Source: Artemia franciscana (Eukaryota; Arthropoda; Branchiopoda; Anostraca; Artemiidae). Taken from it: 64,000 nt of DNA. Made by a program: the position numbers and the translations under genes. The notes under the pieces are model-generated. The model was not told the DNA's origin. It saw only the letters and a list, made by a program, of their open reading frames with translations, and searched no databases. This document shows positions 1-9,690 of the stretch, one piece after another. Numbering within the stretch: position 1 is the stretch's first letter; every line of letters begins with the position of its first letter. The stretch spans positions 4,732,854 through 4,796,853 of the forward strand of contig NC_088873.1 in the NCBI RefSeq assembly GCF_032884065.1, written 5' to 3'.

Positions 1-292
1 GAACGTGCAAGAGTTGCTCAGGATCATCACAAGAATTCGAAAGGTAATCAAAATGGGATTTTAACTTCATAAGTGAAGGTCCATTATTTTTGTTGAACGT
101 AGAGCTTTCCAAAGCTTCTTCATGTCAACCTCAGACGGGGCGTCCATTAGCGAAATATAAAAAAGATCAGTGCCGTAGTAATTGCTTCCCAGCGCTTTTA
201 ATGAAGGCAGATGTACCCCTAGGCAGCATAAAAAGTGTTATGATTTATTTGTTTGTTCTCAAATTGGCACGGTATAACATTATAAGTCAACT
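1..292. other. Unassigned left edge, probably intron of the G-alpha gene
   Basis: No recognisable coding sequence. A possible splice donor (AAG followed by GTAATC) lies near position 42, but none of the three frames before it resembles a G-alpha exon. Its position upstream of a terminal exon suggests intron; this is inference only. Confidence 0.3.
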
Positions 293-494
293 ATTCTTTC
301 CCAGTATCACAAATGAATATGCGCTTTGTTTGTTTTTTTGTCCTTTTTAAAACTGTCGTCTGACAATTTTTGGTGCTAATTATACATATTTTTTCTGACA
401 AAACTTTTTTTGTTCGAAAAAGATGGGATTTATTGAAATAAAGCTTTTGTTTTGCTGCCGAGTCTTTTTGCAGGTGCTGATAACTATGATGAGG
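293..494 (+). repeat. Upstream copy of a ~200-bp direct duplication
   Basis: This stretch and 843-1048 are nearly identical except for a T-run length difference and a few substitutions. The duplicated unit holds the 3' end of an intron, a splice acceptor ending TTTGCAG and about 20 bases of the following exon. The copies diverge abruptly inside the exon, at about 494 and 1048. High identity in noncoding sequence implies a recent event. Confidence 0.9.
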
Positions 495-517
495 AACAGC
501 GCAAACAAGCCAAATAA
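474..517 (+). other. Duplicated start of the G-alpha-i last exon (candidate alternative 3' exon or dead copy)
   Basis: The acceptor TTTGCAG at 467-473 matches that of the real last exon. Read in the same phase, the copy gives GADNYDEEQRKQAK and then TAA at 515-517. The first eight residues parallel GANNYEEA of the real exon; the rest is unrelated. GTAAAC follows the stop directly and could act as a weak donor. If used, this exon would end the protein without the alpha-5 helix that contacts receptors. A non-functional by-product of the duplication is equally possible. Confidence 0.45.
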
Positions 518-842
518 GTAAACTTTTGCATATACTTTTGGGTTGTAGTAACCCTATTAAGAGCTTTATTATTTCGTCGTTATTTCCATTAAGGGGGAGA
601 GGCTCAGTTGCAACAGCATTGATTATTATATTTGGAATAAATACTGATGGATTTGTTTCTTTTTTTTCTATGTAATTCTGCCCTACAAAATGAATTTTCC
701 TTTTCTCTTCATAAACGATTATTTCCTTCTTTTTTTTTGTCGCAAGGTGTGGAAAAGGAGCTAAAATTTTAGGAATTTTTTTTTGGGGGGGGGGGAGGGC
801 AAGGTGACTTAAAATTGTCTATGTGTGGGAGTGGGGCAATTC

Positions 843-1048
843 AATTCTTTCCCAGTATCACAAATGAATATGCGCTTTGTTTGTTTTTTTTTTGTCCTTT
901 TTAAAACTGTCGTCTGACAATTTTTGGTGCTAATTATACATATTTTTTCTGACAAAACTTTTTTTGTTCGAAAAAGATGGAATTTATTGAAATAAAGCTT
1001 TTGTTTTGCTGACGAGTCTTTTTGCAGGTGCTAATAACTATGAAGAGG
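843..1048 (+). repeat. Downstream copy of the ~200-bp direct duplication
   Basis: Partner of 293-494. It includes the acceptor and first codons of the genuine last exon of the G-alpha-i gene, so this copy is the ancestral arrangement. Confidence 0.9.
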
Positions 1049-1218
1049 CGGCCGCTTACATCCAAATGAAGTTTGAAAGTTTGAATAAACGACGAGACCA
1101 GAAAGAGATTTACACCCACTTCACTTGTGCCACAGATACGTCTAATATCCAATTTGTGTTTGACGCTGTTACTGATGTTATTATAAAAAATAATTTAAAA
1201 GAAATTGGCCTATTTTAA
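1028..1218 (+). CDS. G protein alpha-i subunit, last coding exon (partial gene)
   Basis: This exon encodes the last 63 residues of a Gi-class heterotrimeric G protein alpha subunit, the GTPase that inhibits adenylyl cyclase at the inner plasma membrane and, in arthropods, also acts in spindle orientation. Seen here: [11 protein letters not shown]; the beta6-alpha5 TCAT guanine-binding motif, within THFTCATDT; the alpha-5 helix [15 protein letters not shown]; and the end KEIGLF followed by TAA. It lines up without gaps with vertebrate Gi1, including KRRDQKEIY for KRKDTKEIY. The acceptor TTTGCAG ends at 1027 and the exon starts in phase 1 (G|GT), as expected for the G-alpha-i intron before this exon. 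The pertussis-toxin cysteine, fourth from the end, is isoleucine. The remaining exons lie left of the window. Assignment to Gi rather than Go rests on KNNLK and the final GLF. Confidence 0.93.
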
Positions 1219-1530
1219 AGAAGACTGCGATTGACCTGATGATATTAAAAATTCCCCAGTTATATTTAAATTATTGACGATATTCTGGAATGGATAGACT
1301 TATTGTGTTGCCTCTTCTGTGAAGTGTAGTTTTTGGAATGCTCAAAGCTGCTTGATTCTGGGGGTTAGTTTAGTCGCTTTTTTATGGTTTTCTGGTTTGA
1401 GCCAGATTTTGTTTTTATTTTTTAAGGCGTTCGAATTAAAAATTTTTGACGCAATTTACTAATTAAGAAAAATGGTACCTAAAACCGTGATTATGCCTTT
1501 AAATAAAGATAATTGTGAATAAAACTAAAA
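1219..1530 (+). other. 3' UTR of the G-alpha-i gene with poly(A) signals
   Basis: AT-rich sequence after the stop codon. Canonical AATAAA hexamers lie at 1502-1507 and 1518-1523, about 290-300 bases past the stop, so transcripts probably end near 1525-1550. The cleavage position is inferred from the hexamers. Confidence 0.55.
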
Positions 1531-3002
1531 AAGGCATACCATGGTAAAGTATATGTGTGGAAATTACTATTTCTATGTAAACAACATATATAAACTATAT
1601 AAAGATGCAAACAATAATATAATATAAAATAAAGAAGATATACATACGAACTATATAGCTCTATAAACTATCAACCAGTAATGCCATCTAACTCTTGTTT
1701 GTTCTAAAGTAGATGCCCTCGGTGTGGTTCTTGCAAAAAACTGCTGCACTATGATAATTTATCCCTCTTCCAAAATGTCTATTTTTTTTTTTTAAAAACC
1801 CTGGTTTTAGAAAGCTCTTTGAAACAGGCCATTGTTTTAGAAAGCTCTTCGAACCTGTAGGAAGCTGCTTCCATAAACGCTTTATGTGTCTTAATAACTT
1901 TTAATATAGTTTTTGGGGAGCTGTTGTTCAGTTTAGATGAAACTGGACATAATACCTTCCAGTCATGTATGCAGAGGGATAGGGATGCTTTGCGCCGGGC
2001 CTTTCTGATGTTTCAAGGCTTTAAAGATCCCCCTAATTAATTTCAGATCTTTCGTATATTTTACTCTGTTCTACGTTTTTTTAACTTCCTCCTTGCATGA
2101 AAGGGGTACGAGCGTAGATGTAACAAAATAACTTTAGAAATAAATATTAAATTTGATAACAAACGTGTAAATAGATTATTTAATAGTAATTTAGGAGGAA
2201 AAAATTATTTTCTATTTTGAAAAGTATTTGGTCATTTGTTATAAAAAATGACAATTCACCTTAGAAGATCTTTTTATGTTTATATTTCATTCCTCTGGGA
2301 AAGCGAATCGAAGTATTTTTATAACACAACCTGTCCTAGCCTCATCTGACGAATAAGGATGTAAAGTATGATGATCGTCATGATTGCACAGATCCTTTTT
2401 TCTTTGTGTAATCTTAGCAAACCGTAATTAGTACTAAAATAAATTCATTGTTTTCAAAATTAAAGGAAGACTATATCAGCCTCTAGAATAAAATTGTGAG
2501 AGACAGGGCGAGAACTAGAAGAAATAATGTCGTTGACTTTTTCTCTTCTTCAGTTTTTGCAGAACCAATGAGGAGGAATAGCCTCTCCCCTAAATGTTGA
2601 GGCCTAAAAAGTTTCTTTTTTTCTGTCTAGGATGATTTTGTAAGAAAAATGCTTTCAGAATTTGAGAGATTCTGCTTCCTGGCGAAACTAGAATTCAGTT
2701 TTTTTTTTCGCTTTGGATGTATTTAGCAAAAAAAAAAATGTCATGGAGAAACTCATACCCTTTCGCTTGTGTGTTGGAATGAGTATCATCATAGACATCA
2801 TTTGAAATATCAATGAAACCCTAATAGTCAGCGACAGGACTAGGCTTTAATAGCTTGTTTTATAAATTCATAAACTGAAAATAAAAATCGAACGCTTATT
2901 ACCGCTTATTTTACTTTTGCCATACATAAATTTTGTAAGTTTGTTGTATATTCATTTTTTCTTCTTTTTCTCTTGAAATTGACATTCCTTTCTTAGCAAC
3001 TG
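1531..3002. other. Intergenic, nothing recognised
   Basis: AT-rich sequence with short homopolymer runs. No protein similarity, RNA gene or repeat structure could be supported on either strand. Confidence 0.6.
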
Positions 3003-3848
3003 CCTATAGTTTCATAACATATATTTTTTAACATGTGCCAGAGAAAGACGGTAGTCTTAAGAGAGGGCCATAATTTATATAATTTTAAAGGAGTAAGGTA
3101 CAATAATTTTCTAAAATAAAGTAAAGTATAGTTTCATAACAACTGTTTTTTGACATGTGCCAGAGAAAGACAGTAGTCTGAAAAGAAGGCCATAATTTAT
3201 ATACTTTTAAAGAGGTAAAGTAGAATAATTTTCTAAGCAAAGTAAAGTATAGTTTCATAACAACTTTTTTTTGACATGTGCCAGAGAAAGATGGTAGTCT
3301 TAAAAGAGGGCCATTTATATACTTTTAAAGGAGTAAGGTACAATCATTTTCTAAAATAAAGTAAAGTATAGTTTCATAACAACTGTTATTTGACCTGTGC
3401 CAGAAAAAGATGGTAGTCTTAAAAGAGGGCCATAATTTATATACTTTTAAAGGAGTAAGGTACTATAATTTTCTAAAATAAAGTAAAGTATAGTTTCATA
3501 ACAACTGTTTTTGGACCTGTGCCAGAGAAAGACGGTAGTCTTAAAAGAATATCATAATTTATACTTTTAAAGGAGTAAAATAGAATAATTTTCTAAGGTA
3601 AAGTATAGTTTCATAAAAACTGTTTTTTTTTTTTTTTTTTACCTGTGCCAGAGAAAGACGGTAGTCCTAAAGGAAGGCCGTAATTTATATACTTTTAAAG
3701 GGGTACAGTAGAATAATTTTCTAAAGTAAAGTATAGTCTCATAACAAATGTTTTTTGACTTGTGCCAGAGAAAGACGGTAGTCTTAAAAGAAGGCCATAA
3801 TTTATATACTTTTAAAGAAATAGAGTAGAATTATTTTCTAAAGTCGTA
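3003..3848 (+). repeat. Tandem satellite, seven copies of a ~120-bp unit
   Basis: The core TGTGCCAGAGAAAG or a close variant recurs at 3034, 3156, 3277, 3396, 3519, 3644 and 3761, giving spacings of 117-125 bases. Each unit also carries TAGTTTCATAACAACTG, GGCCATAATTTATATACTTT and a TTTTCTAAARTAAAGTAAAG segment. Copies are roughly 85-95 per cent alike. One has an expanded T-run of about 18. No open frame crosses the array. Confidence 0.95.
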
Positions 3849-6046
3849 GTAGAAAATTTTTAAGTGGTGTAAAAAGTTAAAAAAAAAACTTTCGATTTAA
3901 TTAGAGCTGATTTTCAAAAAATTCGTTTTAGGGTCTAATATATTTAAAGTTTTCTAGAGCAAGGGAAGAGAAAGGGGTCATTTAAGCTTACTTTAAGGGG
4001 ACACTGCTCCTAAACTCTTTCCTGTGTATATATGCACAAAGATTTATTTGAAAAGTGATATTCAAGGTGAAAGAATGCTCAAAATTGCATTTGGATAAAT
4101 AAGTGGTTTTTTGTCAAACTTTCTTTAATAATTGAAGATATTTTGTTAAACATTTCGTACGTTAGTGAAACTAAGATGATTTTAGAATCCGAAATTTTTG
4201 CAAATTCCTAAAATTTTTAGCCTCCTGGATCAACTGCTTTCTTGATAATATCAAAGAAAGCTTGTCCTGGAAATTGGTCTTTTACCTTAACTGTTGCAGT
4301 TGTTAAAATAAAGAAGGTTTTAATCGTTTTATCACTATACCCATTGTTGACTCACATACCTGTATAAAGGATGTTTGTTTGGGAGTGGGAGGGGTGTACA
4401 AAAAAATCTTCCTTTGGACTGAAAAAGTCAAGGTTTCTTTGTGCCAAAATTTGTTTACATGCATTTTTCCTACTTCTGTACTGGTCGGGTGTTTTGAGGG
4501 ATATAGCTATTGGTTGAACCCCCCCTCCTGGAAACGGTACTATTGATTCCACTAGCTCCACATTAAGCATTGCTTGTGAAGATTAACACTGTCTTAATAA
4601 AAGTTTTGTTCACACGTGCCTTGAAGATTTGAAATGAAGATTATAATATCATATTCAATATATCTTAAAAATGACTCTTTTAAAAGATTGCAGATTTTTC
4701 GTTGTTGGTGTAAATATAATTTATTAATACTATAAATAAAAAGAGGTAAACTAAATAGTAGATATAAATCAAAAAAATTTTTCTCACTTTAATGCCACTT
4801 AAAAATTACCATTTTAATAGGTAAGACATTTGTATGGTTAGTGTGAGTATAATCTATTAGGACTATAGTAAAGCAAAGCAAACTAATTAGTTAATAATTT
4901 AAATATTTTCTGTTTTCGTTAGATTTGTATATTTTTTTTTGTCGAGGCAACCTAATTAATTAACAAATTAATTAGCTAATTAGTTTTAATATTGTAATTG
5001 ACTTTAATATGTATGTGAGTTGATACTTCTTATTTTTTTTTTTCTGATGCTGGACAATATTCATTTGTGTTTGTGTTGATGATAAGAAGTAGTATAAAGG
5101 GGTCAAAATAGTATTTACAGTTTTTGGAACTCTATGCTCGCATTTTAGCCTTAAACCAATATTGAGCAGCGCAATATATCATATTGGGACTGAGGCATAA
5201 AATAATTTTTAAAAATTGAGAAAGTTTAACTTGTAGCTTACCAAAGTTCAAGAAGTTTATTATATTGTATGTGTATTGGATTAACGACGCTTTACTGACT
5301 ACTGAGGTCCTGACTTTGGCCCTGCTGTCTATTGCTATACGTGAGTTCGCACTATGGCTCCCATCTTCCCAAACTGAGTTAAAACCCACTGTGCCATCAG
5401 AAGATTATTATATTGTAAAAGATGTGCTGTGGAATTTTAAAATTTATATACTTACAATATCGCCATCTAAATTTTAACTACCCCAAATTACATCTCGTCA
5501 ACTTAACAACACTGCTAAAACCAGTTAAAAACCTGGAATTTTGCTAATATTCTTAGGGGAAAATGCGTTCTGGTGGTAGGGCCATTGAATGGGTAGTATG
5601 TTTTGAACATTAATATAACTTCAGTATTTTATGCCAGAATTGTGCTTCTTCTTAAAAGCGTTTAAAATCTTTTTAAAATTCTTAAAATACGAATTTGTAA
5701 TCCTCTCAGCTTGCAATCCTCTCAGCTCAAAACAATTTTTTTTCCATTTGATTCTGTTTTGTATAATTGTATTTTTTTTTTTTTTTGTTCAAACCTCCCC
5801 GACCCTGTAACCTCCTAATTATTCATTTTAAAAAAGACCAAATAAGTGCTTCGTCTTTAAGGTATGGCGCTGCTGTCTGCTGCTGCGATAAATATTTTAA
5901 TATTTATTAATTTTTTTTAAATTAATATTCACTTTTTTAAATTTAATTTTTTTTTAAATTAATGTAAACTTTTTTTTCTTTGAGAGTAGCAGTAATCTCA
6001 GTAAAGACAATGAGTAGCCTTGTCCCCGTTCCCCAAGGTTGATCAA

Positions 6047-6108
<62 letters not shown>

Positions 6109-6660
6109 TGTCAATATACTTATAGTAAAAAAAGACTCTTGACTCTTCCCTTTTCCTGGTGAAGATTTTTTAAGTTTATCTTCGCTAGCCCGCCACTGGG
6201 TACTCCCTTGGTTATAAAGAAAATTTAAAGTTTTAAACCTATTTTTGACAATATCCTCGCACAAATTATTATAATTTTGAATGATATTTAGAAGCAGTTG
6301 GAAATACCTTTTCCATAAATGTAGGTTTTTTCATAGAATGTATTTGATATTGATATTTTTGAAAATTCTCTCCTATTGGTATTAGTGTTATTACTGTAGT
6401 GTTTGTGTATATTTTGAATTTGAATTTGTTGCCTTTTTTTGGTAATATTGTGCCTTCCTGCGCCTCAAATTTCAGTCTTTTGTATTTTACGTTCCTTTCT
6501 TAATAAAGCGTTTAGGTTTCAAATGTCTATTAATTGTTGTAATCTGATCGATAAATTACTTATTTGAATACTTTGATTAAACAAAACACGCCCAAGAAGT
6601 GAAGTGACTAATTCAAATGAAATGTAACCTTAAAATAAACTTTAGTTTATATAATAATGT
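3849..6660. other. Intergenic AT-rich stretch with a long poly-T run
   Basis: No gene recognised. Small frames at 4352-4570 and 5132-5477 show no family resemblance and AT-rich composition like their surroundings. An uninterrupted T-run of 58 bases lies at 6049-6106. It could be the A-tail of a minus-strand retroposed sequence, but I recognise no element body beside it. Confidence 0.55.
6049..6106. repeat. Poly-T homopolymer, 58 bases
   Basis: Uninterrupted T-run on the + strand. Its length is in the range where assembly errors are common. Confidence 0.9.
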
Positions 6661-6773
6661 AATTTGGGCTATATATTTGCATATTAGAGGGGGAAGAGTA
6701 AAGTATTTGGACAATGTAACCTAACACAACCCCCCCCCCCCCACCCCTAGTGTTCAAATATATAGCTCAAACT
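6661..6773. mobile_element. Compact MITE with terminal inverted repeats
   Basis: The left end AATTTGGGCTATATATTTGC and the right end (…CAAATATATAGCTCAAA) are near-perfect inverted repeats, with a C-rich middle. The same termini, with a longer interior, occur at 41351-42033. No coding capacity, so a non-autonomous DNA transposon is likely. Target-site duplication not resolved. Confidence 0.7.
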
Positions 6774-7056
6774 ATACAAGGCCAATGCATTCTATCACCC
6801 GTCACATGTCTTCGTGTTTATGAAACCGGTTTTTCGATGTGTAACCGAAGCGTAATTGTTGAGTGTTTTGTTTAATTGACAAGTAACATTATTTGTTATG
6901 ACCAATAATGTTTTATATCTTATGCTTTGTGAAAAGCCAAATTAATATAAAGGCCTTTTTATTTTTGAAAATTATCTAGTACCTAATATGGACGTTGTTA
7001 CAGGCAACGCTGTAAAGACCATACGGCTCCAATGTTCTATTTTAAGTTTTTTTTCT
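6774..7056. other. Intergenic, nothing recognised
   Basis: Unique-looking AT-rich sequence between the compact MITE and the first unit of the repeat cluster. Confidence 0.5.
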
Positions 7057-7340
7057 GAGGCACTACATATGAAAGGGGTCGTCATAGAAAATTCAAAGGG
7101 GGCTCATTCGGTTGTAAATCGAGGGTTCTGGTGCTCTTTTTCAGAGTCAAATGTGATCAGAGGGCAACTAGCCCCCCATGCCCTTTATCCTCCATGTACA
7201 TCCGATAAAATTTTGTGGTAGCCATCTTTTTAACAACAGTTCAAAGATCATATAAAAAAAATCGGGGGTCGACACAACTCCCCAGGGTGGGGGGCAGGCG
7301 TCGTAAGATGTCCTGGGGGCAAACATGGTTTTTATGGCAC
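7057..7340 (+). repeat. Solo unit of the REP-A core
   Basis: Carries the signature order of the 9.7-12.7 kb array: GGGCTCATT…, a CTTTTTCAGAGTCAAA stretch, GGGCAACTAGCCCCCC, an ATCCGATAAAA stretch, TTCAAAGATCATATAA, GTCGACACAACTCCCCAGG and a closing GTCCTGGGGGCAAACATGG. It abuts the next array, whose start motif GGCACTTGGTATTG begins at 7340. Confidence 0.75.
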
Positions 7341-9690
7341 TTGGTATTGGTTAATTCGGAAAAAAATTAAAAAAAATGAAGTATTTTTAACTTACGAACG
7401 GGTAATGTGATCTTAATGAAATTTTTTGTTTGGTAGGATATCATGTCTCAGAGCTCTTATTTTAAATCCCGTCCAGATCCGCTGAAGTTGGGGGGGGACC
7501 TAAAATCTTGGAAAACGCTTATAATGGAGGGATCGGGATGAAACTTGGTGGGAAAATAAGCAGAAGTCCTAGATACGTGATTGACATAACCGGAACGGAT
7601 CTGCTCTGTATGGGAGAATTGGGGGGGGGGTTAATTCTGAAAATTAGAAAAAATGAGGTATTTTTAACTTAGGAAGAAGTGATCGGATCTTAATAAAATT
7701 TGAATATTGGAAGAATATCGTGTCTCAGAGCTCTCATTTTAAATCCTGACTGGATCTGGTGCCATTGGGGGGAATTGAGGGGGGAACCTAAAATCTCGGA
7801 AAACACTTAAGAGTTGAGGGATCGGGATGAAACTTGGTGAGAAAAATAAGCACAAGTCCTAGATATGTGATTGACACAAACTCTTTGAAGTGGTTGGGGG
7901 GAGGGTTAATTCTGAAAAATTAGAAAAAAAAGAGGTATTTTTAACTTACGAAGGAGTGATCGGATCTTAATGAAATTTGATTTTTGGAAGGATATCGTGT
8001 CTCAGAGCTCTTCTTTTAAATCCCGACCGGATCCGGTGACATCGGGGGGAGTTGGGTGGGGGACCTAAAATCTTGGAAAACGCATAGAGTGGAGGGATCG
8101 GGATAAAACTTGGTGGTAAAAATAATCATAAGTCCTAGATACGTGATTGAAATAACCGGAACGGATCCGCTCTCTTTGGGGGAGGATGCCTAATTCTGAA
8201 AAATTAAAAAAAAGAGGTATTTTTAACTTACGAAGGAGTAATCGGATCTTAATTAAATTTGATGTTTAGAAGGATATTGTGTCTCCAAGCTCTTATTTTA
8301 AACCCCGACCGGATCCGGTGAAGGGAAAGCTGGGGCGGGGGGGGGGAACCTAAAATCTTGGAAAACGCTTAGAATGGAGGGATCGGGAAGAAACTTGATG
8401 GAAAAAACAAGCACAAGTCCTAGATACGAGATTGATATAACTGGAACGGATCTGCTCTCTTTCGGGGGGGGGGGGGGGGTTCTAATTCTAAAAAATTAGA
8501 AAAGATGAGGTATTTTTGACTTACGAAAGAGTGATCGTATCTTAGTGAAATTTCATATTTAGAAGGACCTCGAAACACAAATTTCTCATTTTAAATCCCG
8601 ACCGGATCCAGTGTCATCAGGGGGGGGGGCAGAAATCTTGGAAAACTCTTAAAGCGGAGAGATCAGGACGAAATTTGGTGGAAAGAATAAGCACAAGTCC
8701 AAGATAGGTGACTGACATAACCGGACCGGATCCGCTCTCTTTGGTGGAGTTGGGGGGGGGGGGAAGGGTAATTTGGAAAAATTAGAAAAATGAGGTATTT
8801 GTAACTTACGAACGGGTGATGAGATCTTAATGAAATTTGATATTTAGAAGGATGTTGTGCTTTAGAACTCTCATTTTAAATCTCAATCAGATCCGGTGAC
8901 ATTGAAGGAAGTTGGAGGGGGAAACCGAAATTCTTGGAAAACTTGAAAATCGAGGTATCTTACGAACGAGTGGTCGGATCTTAATGAAACTTGATATATA
9001 GAAGAATATTATGTCTCAGATTCTCCATTTTCAATTCGAATTGAACCGGGGACAGAGGGTTGGAGGGGGGGAAACAGAAATCTTGGAAACCGGAAATCTT
9101 GGAAAACGCCTAGAGTGGAGAGATCGGGATGAAACTTGATGGGAAGAATAAGCACAAGTTATAAATACGAGATTGACATAATTGTTACGGATCCGTTCTC
9201 TTTGAGGGAGCTGGGGCTTGTTAATTTGGAAAAATCAGAAAAATTGAGGTATTTTTAACTTAAGAACGGGTGACCGGATCTTAATGAAATTTGATATTCA
9301 AAAGGAACTAATGTCTCAGAGCTCTTATTTCAAATCTCGACCAGATCGTTTGACATTGGGGGGAGTAGGAGGGGGAAATTGGAATTCTTGGAAAACGCTT
9401 ATAAATGTCGTAGATGCGTGATTGAAGTAACCGGACTGGATCCGCTCTCTTTGGTGGGGTTCAGTGCTTTGGCGAGTTTCGTGCTTCTGGACGTGCTAGA
9501 CGATGAAAATTGGTAGGAGTGTCAGGGAGCTGCACAAATTGACTTGATCAGCCCCATCTTCGGGGCTGAAGGGGGAGGAAAAATTGAGATATTTTTAACT
9601 TATGAGTGGATGATCGGATCTTAATGAGTTTTGGTATTTAGAAGGACTTCGAGACTCAGAGCTCTTATTTTGGATCCCGACCGGCATTAA
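7341..9690 (+). repeat. Tandem array type 1, about eight units of ~270-300 bp
   Basis: Each unit contains TTTTTAACTTACGAACGGGTGATCGG-like sequence, TCTTAATGAAATTTGATATT, TGTCTCAGAGCTCTTATTTT, a GACCGGATCCGGTGACAT segment with a G-run, TCTTGGAAAACGCTTAGAGT, GGGATCGGGATGAAACTTGG and CTAGATACGTGATTGACATA. The TCTTAATGAAATTT core recurs about every 280 bases from 7400 to 9630. Units differ mainly in poly-G length and scattered substitutions. The right end has a distinct terminal module (…GCTTCTGGACGTGCTAG…) and closes with GACCGGCATTAAGCCTCT. The same type occurs at 45450-46667 and 49009-49520. Not coding: open frames are short and shift between units. Confidence 0.93.

Noticed and set aside
6043-6264. 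Minus-strand frame ending in polylysine
   Set aside because: The polylysine is the translated 58-base poly-T run; nothing else is recognisable.
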